A DNA stretch of 64,000 bases from Alcanivorax sp. (GTDB lineage Bacteria > Pseudomonadota > Gammaproteobacteria > Pseudomonadales > Alcanivoracaceae), in the NCBI GenBank assembly GCA_022565695.1, contig JAIUME010000012.1, forward strand, positions 24,957 to 88,956, read 5' to 3'. The first letter of the stretch is position 1, and every line of letters begins with the position of its first letter. Below, one piece after another: positions 35,207 to 44,318 of this stretch. The notes beneath the pieces were generated by a model. It was not told where the DNA came from. It saw only the letters and a list, made by a program, of their open reading frames with translations, and searched no databases. The position numbers and the translations under genes were made by a program.

Positions 35207-36610
35207 ATGCTGAAGAAATTATCTTTCGTTGGAGGTGCGCTGGCTTTGTCGCTGGCGTTGGCTTCCGGAGTACAGGCGGGTGTTTCTGCGCAGGAGGCAG
35301 CACGCCTCGGCAATGACCTGACGCCGCTTGGTGGCCTCAAGCGCGGTAACGGCAAGGATGTGAACAGCCCTGACGGTATTCCTGAGTGGACTGGTTTTGA
35401 TCGTAGCCAGATACCCAGTTCGTATACCCAGCCAGGGCAGCATCACCCTGATCCGTTTCCGAACGATCAGGTGCTGCTGAATATCAACAATCAGAACAAA
35501 AGCCAGTACGAAAGCCGCCTGCCCGGTGGCGTCAAGGCCATGATGGAAACATACCCGGATACGTTCAGCATCAACGTATACCGTAGCCGCCGTACCACCT
35601 CGGCACCGGATTGGGTCTATGAGAATACCAAGAAAAATGCGCAGACTGCGGCGCTCGGCGCCACAGGCATTACGGGTGCTTTCGGTGGTACGCCTTTCCC
35701 GATTCCTCACGGTTCCAACCAGGAAAAGGCACAGCAGATAATCTGGAACCACATCATGCGCTGGCGCGGTATCTATATCGTGCGTCGGGCGTCTGAAGTG
35801 GCCGTTCAGCGTAACGGTTCATACTCGCTGGTGACGTCGCAACAGGAAGTTTATTTCCGTTACTACGATCCGGCGCTGTCTGAAGACAAGCTGGACAACA
35901 TTATCTTCTACTATCTGTCCTTCACCATGGCGCCTGCGCGTCTGGCGGGCGGTGCGGTGCTGGTGCACGAAACTCTGGATCAGCGGAAACTGCCGCGTCA
36001 GGCCTGGGGCTATAACGCCGGCACCCGTCGGGTGCAGCGTTCGCCAAACCTGTCCTTCGATACGCCTATCGCGGCATCGGATGGCCTGCGGACAGCCGAT
36101 GACACCGACATGTACAACGGTTCTCCAGAGCGTTACAACTGGAATCTGTTGCACGATCAGCCGGTGGAAATGTATATCCCCTACAACAACTACCGTATTG
36201 ACGATCCGAAGGTGAAGTACAGCGATCTGCTGATGACAGGCCACGTGAACCCTGAGCATGCTCGTTGGGAACTGCACCGGGTCTGGGTGGTTGAGGCGAC
36301 ACTGAAGCCGGGTGAGCGTCACATCTACGAGCGTCGGGTGTTCTATATCGACGAAGATTCCTGGCAGATTGCGGTCATTGACCAGTATGACCGCCGTGGG
36401 GATCTGTGGCGCGTCAGCATGGCATTCGTCAAGAACTACTACGAAGTACCGTCGCAGTGGACTGCGCTGGATGTGTTCCACGACCTGCGTGCACGTCGTT
36501 ATCACGTACAGTTCCTGTCCAATGAAGAGTCATCAAACCTTGATTTCACCCAGCCTGCACCGGGTGATCAGTACTTCCACCCTGCGGCGCTGCGACGTCG
36601 CGGTCGATGA
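35207..36610 (+). CDS. DUF1329-family periplasmic protein, copy 1
   Basis: A 467-residue exported protein with signal peptide (about 1-25, ALALSLALASGVQA). The family core is seen in PGQHHPDPFPNDQVLLNINN, YRSRRTTSAPDWVYENTKKN, WGYNAGTRRVQRSPN and QYDRRGDLWRVSMAFVKNYYEVP. I recall a LolA/LolB-like fold for this family but could not check. A soluble lipid-handling role is therefore inference. It is always next to DUF1302 here. GGAGAG precedes ATG 35207. A terminator follows. Confidence 0.85.
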   Translation: MLKKLSFVGGALALSLALASGVQAGVSAQEAARLGNDLTPLGGLKRGNGKDVNSPDGIPEWTGFDRSQIPSSYTQPGQHHPDPFPNDQVLLNINNQNKSQYESRLPGGVKAMMETYPDTFSINVYRSRRTTSAPDWVYENTKKNAQTAALGATGITGAFGGTPFPIPHGSNQEKAQQIIWNHIMRWRGIYIVRRASEVAVQRNGSYSLVTSQQEVYFRYYDPALSEDKLDNIIFYYLSFTMAPARLAGGAVLVHETLDQRKLPRQAWGYNAGTRRVQRSPNLSFDTPIAASDGLRTADDTDMYNGSPERYNWNLLHDQPVEMYIPYNNYRIDDPKVKYSDLLMTGHVNPEHARWELHRVWVVEATLKPGERHIYERRVFYIDEDSWQIAVIDQYDRRGDLWRVSMAFVKNYYEVPSQWTALDVFHDLRARRYHVQFLSNEESSNLDFTQPAPGDQYFHPAALRRRGR

Positions 36611-36656
36611 TTTCGGTTATCGAATGGATCTTGTCGTATTAGTATGAAATGAACTG

Positions 36657-36687
36657 CCGGGCACGCGCATAGCGTGCCCGGTTTTTT
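36657..36687 (+). terminator. Intrinsic terminator after first DUF1329 gene
   Basis: CCGGGCACGC (36657-36666) and GCGTGCCCGG (36672-36681) form a perfect 10-bp stem, loop GCATA, followed by six T. It separates the first pair from the YCF48 gene, which lies 42 bases further. Confidence 0.92.
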
Positions 36688-36728
36688 CAGTTTGTATACG
36701 GGATTGACAGCCTTAGCTGGGTAACTTC

Positions 36729-37775
36729 ATGAAATATTTATTTGCGCTTGGCCTGATGGCCGTTTTCAGTTCTGTGCAGGCGGATACGGTGGGAGCCGAT
36801 GATCCGCTGTTGCGCGGGACGATTTACGTTGATATTGCACGTGCCGGGGATCGTGTTGTGGCGGTCGGTGACCGCGGTCATGTGATCTATTCTGATGACG
36901 AAGGCAAGACCTGGCGTCAGGGCGAAACGCCCACCCGGGTGTTGTTGACGTCGGTCTGCTTTTCCGATGCACAGTATGGCTGGGCGGTAGGGCATGACGC
37001 GGTGGTGCTTGGCACCCGCGACGGCGGACAGACCTGGGCCAAACAGTACAGTGACGAGATTATCGTTGATGCCATGGATGATGGTGATGACGATTATTAC
37101 GACGACGATTTCTATGATGACGACCTCTACGGGGACGACATGTATGGCGATACAGGCCCCATAGATACGTCAGGCGCTCCTCTGTTGAGCGTGTGGTGTG
37201 ACACGCCTGACCGGGCGGTAGCGGTCGGTGGTTACGGCTATCTGATTGAGACAACCGATGCGGGTGATAACTGGGAGCGTCTCAGTGGTCGCTTGCCGGA
37301 TGACGAAGGTTGGCACCTGTATGCCATAGCGCCGCTGGATGGTGAGCCGAATACGCTGATCATCGCCGGCGAGCGCGGCACGTTGTTCCGGTCCCGAGAC
37401 CGCGGGCAGGAGTGGGAACGCCTGGAAAGTCCGTACCACGGTACCTTTTTCGGTATAACCAGTTCGGACCCCCGCACCCTGCTGGTGCATGGTCTGCAAG
37501 GCAATGTGTGGTTGAGCCGGGACCGTGGTGACAGCTGGCAACGTGTGACCAGTGGTGTGCGCAGCGGCGTGAATGACGGCGCCGTGTTGTCGGACGGCAC
37601 GATTGTACTGGTGGGGAATGCCGGTGCAATGCTGACCAGCCGGGATCAGGGCGCGATGTTGTCCCTGCGATTCCTGAGCGGAAGGCAGACCATATCCGCA
37701 GTGCTCGCCCGCAAGGGTGGTGGTGTGATTATTGCCGGCGCGGGTGGTTTGCGCGTGCTTGAAGACGTTCGATAA
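36729..37775 (+). CDS. YCF48-type beta-propeller protein with acidic Asp/Tyr insert
   Basis: A 348-residue exported protein: signal peptide about 1-18 (FALGLMAVFSSVQA), then repeats of the photosystem-assembly/BNR type (GDRGHVIYSDDEGKTWRQG, GHDAVVLGTRDGGQTWAK, GGYGYLIETTDAGDNWERL, GERGTLFRSRDRGQEWERL, GLQGNVWLSRDRGDSWQRV), giving a likely six- or seven-bladed propeller. Between blades at residues 114-141 is an extremely acidic Asp/Tyr stretch, absent from typical YCF48 proteins as far as I know. It lies 17 bases before the RND transporter, so it is likely its periplasmic partner. Confidence 0.82.
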   Translation: MKYLFALGLMAVFSSVQADTVGADDPLLRGTIYVDIARAGDRVVAVGDRGHVIYSDDEGKTWRQGETPTRVLLTSVCFSDAQYGWAVGHDAVVLGTRDGGQTWAKQYSDEIIVDAMDDGDDDYYDDDFYDDDLYGDDMYGDTGPIDTSGAPLLSVWCDTPDRAVAVGGYGYLIETTDAGDNWERLSGRLPDDEGWHLYAIAPLDGEPNTLIIAGERGTLFRSRDRGQEWERLESPYHGTFFGITSSDPRTLLVHGLQGNVWLSRDRGDSWQRVTSGVRSGVNDGAVLSDGTIVLVGNAGAMLTSRDQGAMLSLRFLSGRQTISAVLARKGGGVIIAGAGGLRVLEDVR

Positions 37776-37792
37776 CGGCGGGGATCAGAATA

Positions 37793-40189
37793 ATGACGGG
37801 TAAATTTTCATCCGCAATGGCCCGGGGACTGTTCTCCATTCGTCCTCTGGTCTTGTTCGTATTTGTTGCCGTGACAATCTTTCTCGGTATTCAGGCAGCT
37901 GGCATCCAGGTCAATACGGATGTGCGCAAGATGGTGCCTATCAATCACCCCTACATCCAGAATTTTCTGGAGCATCGTAACGATGTAGAGCTGGGTAATG
38001 ATGTACGTGTCATTGTTGCTGACGTCAGCAATGAAGACATCTTCAACGAAAGCTACATGACAGCGCTCCGTGAGATCACGGACGAAGTGTTCGCGCTGGA
38101 AGGGGTTGATCCGTCCAAGATCAGTTCACTGTGGACGCCGGATACCCGGTGGGCGGAAGTGACGGAGGACGGGTTTGAAGGTGGTGAAATCATTCCGCCT
38201 ACCTATGACGGTTCTGCGGACAGCCTTGAGCTGCTGCGCACCAACGTTCTGCGTTCGCGCCATGTGGGCCGCCTGGTAGCTGATGATTTCCGTTCCAGTA
38301 TCGTGCATGCCAACCTGCTGGACGTCCTGGCCGAGGACTCTTCGGTGGATATCCCCGAGTTGTCTGCCGCGCTGGATGACATCCGCGCACGGTATCAGGA
38401 GCAGTATCCGGATATCCGTATCCACATCGTGGGTGCGGCCAAGATGGCCGGTGACGTCATGGCTGCTGCGGCAGAGGTGGCGCTGTTCTTCTTCGTGACG
38501 ATGGCGCTGACGGCGTTGTTGCTGCTGATTGATACCCGCAGTCTGCGGGCCTCAGTGGTTGTGACCGCCTGTTCGTTTATTGCGGTGATCTGGCAGCTGG
38601 GCATTGTGGCAACGCTGGGGTTCACCATCGATCCCTATTCGATGCTGGTGCCATTCCTTGTCTTCGCCATCGCGGTGAGTCACGGGGTTCAGGTTGTCAA
38701 TGCGCTGTCCAACTTTGCTGCCGACGGTCTGGACAAGCTGGGCGCTGCGTCGTCAACCTTTGCTGCCCTGGCGGTGCCGGGTATCGTCGCACTGGTCAGT
38801 GACGGCATCGGTTTCCTGACACTGTATATCATCGAGATTGGCGTGATTCGCGAGCTGGCGATTGCCGCCAGTGTCGGTGTTGCGGTAATCATCCTGACTA
38901 ACCTTGTGATTGTGCCGATCGTGCTGTCCTATATCGGGGTGGGGGAGTCCGCCATTACCAAGATTCGCGTCAAACGTGATGGCTCGCACCCGTTGGCGAA
39001 TTTCTTTACGCGCTTTACCCGTCCCGGCTGGGCTGCGGCATCAATTCTGCTTGCCGTGGTGGGTTATGCCGGCGGCATGTGGATCGCCAAGGACATCCAG
39101 GTCGGTGATCTCGACAAGGGTGCTCCGGAGCTCTGGCCAGACCCCTGTGAAGATATGGATTGCCCGCGGGGTTATATCCCTGACCGGAAATTCCAGTACA
39201 ACCACGATGTGAATATCCTGGTGTCCAACTACAGTGTCAGCGCGGACGTGCTGGTCGTCATCGGCAAGACGCCGATGGAGGGCTGTAACAGCTACGGGGC
39301 AATGCAGCAGATCGATGATCTGACCTGGGAGCTGCAGCAGGTGCCCGGTGTACAGGACGTGACCACTATCGCCTCTACCGCGAAGCTGATCAGCGCCAAC
39401 ACCAACGAAGGGAATCTGAAGTGGGCGACCATATCCCGGGATCAGTTCGCGTTGAACAATGCGATGATTTTCATGCCGGATTCGCTGTACAACCTGGATT
39501 GTAGTGTCACGCCGTTGTACGTGTTCCTGGATGATCACCGTGCAGAAACCCTGAATAACATTACTGAGGCCGTGGCGGCCTATGCAGAACGTCACAACAA
39601 TCCTGATGTGATCGAGTTCAAGCTTGCCTCGGGTAATGCCGGGGTGGAAGCCGCCACCAACCAGACCATCGCGGCCAACCAGTATCGTATGCTGGCGCTG
39701 GTATATGGCGTGGTGTCGATTCTGTGCCTGATCGCCTTCCGCTCCATTCGTGCGGTGCTGTGTATCATCATCCCGCTCGGCCTGACATCCATTCTCTGTC
39801 AGGCGCTGATGACCTGGATGGGCATTGGTGTGAAAGTGGCGACACTGCCGGTGATTGCGCTGGGTGTGGGGATTGGTGTGGACTACGGTATCTACATCTA
39901 TAACCGACTGGCGGGTTACCTGAAGCAGGGGCTGCCTCTTGAGGAAGCCTATGCAGAAACCCTCAAGACAACGGGTAAGGCGGTTGCCTTCACCGGTCTG
40001 GCCCTGGCGGTCGGTGTGGTCTTCTGGGTCTTCTCATCCATCAAGTTCCAGGCCGATATGGGCATCCTGCTGACCTTCATGTTCCTGTGGAACATGATCG
40101 GTGCGCTCTGGCTGTTGCCAGCGCTGGCGCGATTCCTGCTCAAGCCGGAAGAGATGGCCGCGAAGGCGAAAGCCGCACGGGAAGGCTAG
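37793..40189 (+). CDS. RND/MMPL-superfamily transporter
   Basis: A 798-residue polytopic protein. TM1 is at about 17-38; a first large periplasmic loop (about 40-225); TM2-6 (about 226-400, ALFFFVTMALTALLLLI, FLVFAIAVSHGVQVVNALSNF); TM7 near 415; a second loop (about 435-650) with four Cys (DPCEDMDCP, GCNSYG, LDCS); TM8-12 to the end. This duplicated 6+6 arrangement with an sterol-sensing-like middle is typical of RND exporters such as HpnN or MmpL. Family members move lipids or hydrophobic compounds. No membrane-fusion protein or TolC lies nearby, so the DUF1302/1329 proteins may supply the rest of the path. Confidence 0.85.
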   Translation: MTGKFSSAMARGLFSIRPLVLFVFVAVTIFLGIQAAGIQVNTDVRKMVPINHPYIQNFLEHRNDVELGNDVRVIVADVSNEDIFNESYMTALREITDEVFALEGVDPSKISSLWTPDTRWAEVTEDGFEGGEIIPPTYDGSADSLELLRTNVLRSRHVGRLVADDFRSSIVHANLLDVLAEDSSVDIPELSAALDDIRARYQEQYPDIRIHIVGAAKMAGDVMAAAAEVALFFFVTMALTALLLLIDTRSLRASVVVTACSFIAVIWQLGIVATLGFTIDPYSMLVPFLVFAIAVSHGVQVVNALSNFAADGLDKLGAASSTFAALAVPGIVALVSDGIGFLTLYIIEIGVIRELAIAASVGVAVIILTNLVIVPIVLSYIGVGESAITKIRVKRDGSHPLANFFTRFTRPGWAAASILLAVVGYAGGMWIAKDIQVGDLDKGAPELWPDPCEDMDCPRGYIPDRKFQYNHDVNILVSNYSVSADVLVVIGKTPMEGCNSYGAMQQIDDLTWELQQVPGVQDVTTIASTAKLISANTNEGNLKWATISRDQFALNNAMIFMPDSLYNLDCSVTPLYVFLDDHRAETLNNITEAVAAYAERHNNPDVIEFKLASGNAGVEAATNQTIAANQYRMLALVYGVVSILCLIAFRSIRAVLCIIIPLGLTSILCQALMTWMGIGVKVATLPVIALGVGIGVDYGIYIYNRLAGYLKQGLPLEEAYAETLKTTGKAVAFTGLALAVGVVFWVFSSIKFQADMGILLTFMFLWNMIGALWLLPALARFLLKPEEMAAKAKAAREG

Positions 40190-40215
40190 CGCTTTCCTGC
40201 TGAAGTGACGTGAGA

Positions 40216-40243
40216 ACGCCCCGCTTTGCGGGGCGTTTTTTTT
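40216..40243 (+). terminator. Intrinsic terminator after RND gene
   Basis: ACGCCCCGC (40216-40224), loop TTT, GCGGGGCGT (40228-40236), then a T tract to 40243. Confidence 0.93.
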
Positions 40244-40355
40244 GGCGCGCTGTATCGCCAAAGCATGGGTTGTCTGCGCCTGCTCTGGCCGTGTCGGGGT
40301 GCGGGTGCTACCGGGGGTGCCTCTGAAAGTGACGTGCTCTCAATGACTTACGATG

Positions 40356-40369
40356 ACATTGAACAATGT
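40356..40369. promoter_or_regulatory. Palindrome, possible operator
   Basis: ACATTG-AA-CAATGT is a perfect dyad about 310 bases before the second DUF1302 gene, in a non-coding stretch. The binding protein is unknown. Confidence 0.35.
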
Positions 40370-40633
40370 AAATGGGGCGGCAGATGTATCCGGCGGGCCG
40401 CCATCATGTAACGATTTGAATACGTAGAACTTGCCAGTCATGGATCGAAAAATACGGTAAACAAAGGCTGAAGTTCGCTAATTGCCCTGTTTCTGGCTGG
40501 GCTTTTCCCTCAAACAAAAGACTACAAAACGTCACTCATCTCTGTGGTTTAGCACTCTGTATTTGTTTTCAATTGGCGGTATCAGGGCTGTGCTGACTCA
40601 TCTTTCACGCTGGGTCCCCAAAAAAGCAGCCCG

Positions 40634-40659
40634 ATAACAAAAAGCGCTGATTGCTACAA
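40634..40659 (+). promoter_or_regulatory. Leader motif shared by both DUF1302 genes, copy 2
   Basis: ATAACAAAAAGCGCT then GCTACAA, matching 33120-33142 except for two added A and the four-base spacer. It lies 22-47 bases before the start codon. Confidence 0.5.
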
Positions 40660-40680
40660 CATTTGACGGAGGCTTGCGTT

Positions 40681-42789
40681 ATGCCGTGTCCAGACCTGAA
40701 GTATCCCGACCTGAAGAGAACCCGATTGGCGTCCGCTGTGGCGGGTATTTCGCTGGGGGCGATGGCCGCTCTGCCGGCCCACAGCTTCGAATTCGACTTC
40801 CAGAACCCGGACCTGAGCGGCAGTCTCAATACCAGCGTGACTGCGGGTGCTCTATGGCGGACTCAGAGCCAGGACAGGGAGTTGGCCGCCAATGAGGAAG
40901 TGTTGCTGATGGCGGAAAGAGGCTACAGCACGCAGCTCAACAAGAATGACGCCAACAACAACTTTGATACTGGCCTGGCTTCCCTGGTCGGCAAGATTAC
41001 GCCGGAATTGTCACTCAGCTATCGTGACTACGGGATTTTTGTACGCGGTACGGCGTTCTACGATGTGATGATCATGGACTCATTCCATGATGGCGGGGAG
41101 CTGATTGCAGCCGCGCCGCAACCTGTAAACGGTATTAACCGATATGCCACAGCGTCGGATTATGCCAACAACGGCGCCGGCAACCGCTTCACCTCCGAAG
41201 CACGCAGTGATGCCGGGCGTCGTGCTCGCTTCCTCGATGTCTATGCCTTCGGCAACTTCGATTTCTTTGACCGGCCGCTGCAGTTGCGGGCAGGGCGGCA
41301 GGTGATCAACTGGGGTGAGGCGCTGTTCATTCAGAACGGTATCAACACAGCCAACTATATCGAGCTGGCATCGTTGCGCCTGCCCGGTGCCGAACTGAAG
41401 GAGGCCTTGCTTCCCCTTGCCTCTGTGTTTGCTTCTTACGGTGTAACGCTGAACCTGACCGCCGAAGCGTTTTACCAGTTCGAATGGAAAAACACCGAAG
41501 ATGCCCCGGTCGGCACCTTTTTCTCGACCCATGATGCATTTCCCGGGCGTGGTGCCAATAATGTCATCGTCGATGGTCGTCTGGTGGGCCGGGTTGTCGA
41601 AGATCAGCTGGCAGAGCTGGTGCCGCTGCCGTTGCCCGGGGTACTGCCGACAGGGTCGGATATCGCCGACGGGTTTGCTGCCTATACCAATGATACCTAC
41701 GGTCCTACGGGGCCGGGTTATCAGTACGAGCAGACGCAGGTGACTGTCAATCGCGGGGCGGATCAGAAAGCAAGTAGCGACGGCCAGTTTGGTCTTGCGT
41801 TCCGTTATTTTGCCGACCAGTTGGGCGGCACGGAGTTTGGTGTCTACTACACCCGCACACATGCGAAGCTGCCGGTGGTGGGCGCTCGGTTCAACAAGAT
41901 CAACAGCGATGGAAACCTGGCCAATACGCTGCTGAACCCTCAAGGGGCTGCGCGTGATGTCGCCGAGAGCATCGATAATACCGAGTATGCCATGGTGTAT
42001 CTCGATGATATCGACATGTTCGGCGTCAGTTTCAGTTCCAACATCGGCACTATCGCGCTGTCCGGTGAGTTGGCTTATCGTCCCAAGCAGCCGATCATCA
42101 ATGAGGTGGGTGACAACCTGATCCAGAACCTTGCCGTGGTGGCAGCGGGTGCCGCGCTGACTGGCGAGACACCCACTATTCGGGATCTGACTCCACACTG
42201 CGTACGCCAGTCTGTTGGTGGCAGTTGCCTTGAGGGTGATACGGAAGTTGTCGAGGGGCAGTTTTACTACGCTTATGACGAAGTGGAGACCTTTAACACC
42301 TCGATCGTCAGCATCTTCAATTTCGGCCCGCGTTTTGGCACGGATGATCTGCTGATGCTGGTCGAGCTTGGTGGTGAGTATATCAACGGGCTGAACAGCC
42401 GTGCTGCTGACGGTACTCGCCTGCACTACAACTCAACAGCGGCCATTTCCCTCGCTGAATCCGAGATTCGCACACCAAACGACCCTTTCAAGACCTATCT
42501 GGACGAGTTCTCCTGGGGTTATCGTGCGGCGCTGCGCGGAACCTACAATGACATCTTCTCCGGTATTTCCCTGCAGCCGACCCTGGTGTTTGCTCACGAT
42601 GTGGAGGGTAACTCCCCACTTGGTGGAAACTTTATGGAAAATCGCCGTGCGGGCACGCTTTCATTGAACTTTGTCTACCGCTCCAACTTCGAAGTAGGTG
42701 TATCCGGAACGACCTTCTGGGGCGCGGGTTACAGCAACAAGCTTCGAGATCGCAACAACGCGGCCCTCACGATGAAGTATTCATTCTGA
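40681..42789 (+). CDS. DUF1302-family outer-membrane beta-barrel protein, copy 2
   Basis: A 702-residue paralogue of the protein at 33167-35179. The N terminus has a signal peptide ending near ALPAHS; then FEFDFQNPDLSGSLNTSV. Long stretches are nearly identical to copy 1 (FYQFEWKNTEDAP, FPGRGANNVIVDGRLV, RAGRQVINWGEALF). It is 32 residues longer, mainly in the loop around 310-330 (AELVPLPLPGVLPTG) and around 410 (NKINSDGNLANT). It ends in TMKYSF, again a terminal Phe. GGAGG eight bases before ATG fixes the start at 40681; a TTG at 40651 is less likely. The two putative disulfide Cys are conserved. Confidence 0.85.
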   Translation: MPCPDLKYPDLKRTRLASAVAGISLGAMAALPAHSFEFDFQNPDLSGSLNTSVTAGALWRTQSQDRELAANEEVLLMAERGYSTQLNKNDANNNFDTGLASLVGKITPELSLSYRDYGIFVRGTAFYDVMIMDSFHDGGELIAAAPQPVNGINRYATASDYANNGAGNRFTSEARSDAGRRARFLDVYAFGNFDFFDRPLQLRAGRQVINWGEALFIQNGINTANYIELASLRLPGAELKEALLPLASVFASYGVTLNLTAEAFYQFEWKNTEDAPVGTFFSTHDAFPGRGANNVIVDGRLVGRVVEDQLAELVPLPLPGVLPTGSDIADGFAAYTNDTYGPTGPGYQYEQTQVTVNRGADQKASSDGQFGLAFRYFADQLGGTEFGVYYTRTHAKLPVVGARFNKINSDGNLANTLLNPQGAARDVAESIDNTEYAMVYLDDIDMFGVSFSSNIGTIALSGELAYRPKQPIINEVGDNLIQNLAVVAAGAALTGETPTIRDLTPHCVRQSVGGSCLEGDTEVVEGQFYYAYDEVETFNTSIVSIFNFGPRFGTDDLLMLVELGGEYINGLNSRAADGTRLHYNSTAAISLAESEIRTPNDPFKTYLDEFSWGYRAALRGTYNDIFSGISLQPTLVFAHDVEGNSPLGGNFMENRRAGTLSLNFVYRSNFEVGVSGTTFWGAGYSNKLRDRNNAALTMKYSF

Positions 42790-42851
42790 ATTTGATAACT
42801 GAACGACAGTGCCGTCCCTGACGTGGCGGCGCAGATCAACGGAGAAGTGAC

Positions 42852-44255
42852 ATGTTGAACAAGACCATGATGATGGGCGGCGTTGCTGCCCTCGCGCTGG
42901 CTCTGAGTAGTGGCGCCCAGGCGGCGGTATCTGCTCAGGAAGCCGCCAAGCTGGGTGATTCACTCACCGCCTTCGGTGCGCCGAAGGCCGGTAACGGTGT
43001 GGATGCCGGGTCGCCATTGGCGATACCTGCCTGGCGCGGCTTTCCCGCGTCTGACAAGCCGTCAGCCTATACCCGTCCCGGGCAGCATCACCCTGATCCG
43101 TTCCCGAACGACGAGGTGCTGCTGACCATCAACAACGACAACAAGGGCGAGTATGCGGAACGTCTTCCCGAGGGCGTGAAGGCGCTTATGGAGACGTACC
43201 CGGAGACCTTCCACATCAATGTCTACCAGAGCCGTCGCACAACCTCTGCTCCGGACTGGGTCTACGAGAATACGAAGAAAAATGCGACAACCGCGCAACT
43301 GGGTGACAACGGTGTCTCCGGTGCCTTCGGCGGCATTCCGTTCCCGATTCTGCATGGCAGCAATGAAGAAAAGGCGCGTCAGGCGATCTGGAACCATATT
43401 CTGCGCTGGCGTGGCCAGTACGTTGTCCGTCGCGCGTCGGAAGTGGCGGTACAGCGCAACGGCCGCTACACCCTGGTAACGTCGCAGCAGGAAGTCTATT
43501 TCCGCTACTACAATCCGGAGCTGTCTGAAGCGGAACTGGATAACATTATTTTCTTCTTCATCTCGGAGACACTGGCTCCGGCACGTCTTGCCGGCGGTGC
43601 AACCCTGGTTCACGAAACGCTGGATCAGCAGAAGCTGGCGCGTCAGGCCTGGGGTTATAACGAGGGCACACGTCGCGTGCAGCGTTCTCCGAACGTGGCT
43701 TATGACCAGCCGATTTCTGCTGCGGATGGCCTGCGCACGGCGGACGATACTGACATGTACAACGGTGCCCTGGATCGTTACGACTGGCGTCTGGTGCATG
43801 ATGAGCCGGTAGAAATGTTCATCCCGTACAACAACTACCGTCTGGACAGTGCGGATCTCGAATATTCAGACATATTGTTGCCTGGCCACATCAATCCCGA
43901 GCATGCCCGGTGGGAACTGCATCGTGTATGGGTGGTGGACGCCACGTTGAAGTCCGGCCAGCGTCATATCTATGAGCGTCGTACCTTCTACATCGATGCG
44001 GATTCCTGGCAGGTTGCTGTGGTTGACCAGTATGACCGTCGCGGCGAAATGTGGCGTGTCAGCCTGGCGCACATCAAGAACTTCTACGAGGTGCCGACCC
44101 AGTGGACCGCCATGGATGTGTTCCATGACCTGCGTTCACGTCGCTACCACGTACAGCAGCTGACCAACGAGGCATCCAATAACCTGATCTTTGATCGTGC
44201 TTATCCGGGTGACTCCCACTTCAGCCCGGCAGGTCTGCGCCGTCGCGGTAACTGA
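42852..44255 (+). CDS. DUF1329-family periplasmic protein, copy 2
   Basis: A 467-residue paralogue of the protein at 35207-36610, identical in length. Signal peptide about 1-24 (GGVAALALALSSGAQA), then SAQEAAKLGDSLTAFG and the shared core PGQHHPDPFPNDEVLLTINN, YQSRRTTSAPDWVYENTKKN, WGYNEGTRRVQRSPN. Both pairs keep the same order, so the unit was duplicated as a whole. AACGGAGAAGTGAC gives a good ribosome binding site. pyrD starts 63 bases after the stop. Confidence 0.85.
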   Translation: MLNKTMMMGGVAALALALSSGAQAAVSAQEAAKLGDSLTAFGAPKAGNGVDAGSPLAIPAWRGFPASDKPSAYTRPGQHHPDPFPNDEVLLTINNDNKGEYAERLPEGVKALMETYPETFHINVYQSRRTTSAPDWVYENTKKNATTAQLGDNGVSGAFGGIPFPILHGSNEEKARQAIWNHILRWRGQYVVRRASEVAVQRNGRYTLVTSQQEVYFRYYNPELSEAELDNIIFFFISETLAPARLAGGATLVHETLDQQKLARQAWGYNEGTRRVQRSPNVAYDQPISAADGLRTADDTDMYNGALDRYDWRLVHDEPVEMFIPYNNYRLDSADLEYSDILLPGHINPEHARWELHRVWVVDATLKSGQRHIYERRTFYIDADSWQVAVVDQYDRRGEMWRVSLAHIKNFYEVPTQWTAMDVFHDLRSRRYHVQQLTNEASNNLIFDRAYPGDSHFSPAGLRRRGN

Positions 44256-44318
44256 GCTGGCTGGCGCCCTCCGGGGCGCCTATAATGCGCCGGGTCTGCT
44301 CAGACCCGGTGTCTTTTT

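Larger units (their letters stand above)
40190..40680. other. 491-base intergenic region before the second DUF1302 gene
   Basis: It holds the terminator of the RND gene, a 14-base palindrome ACATTGAACAATGT (40356-40369), a GC-rich inverted repeat (GGCGGC ... GCCGCC, about 40376-40404), an AT-rich stretch (40490-40560), and the leader motif shared with the first DUF1302 gene (40634-40659). No gene found. The length suggests a regulated promoter. Confidence 0.5.
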
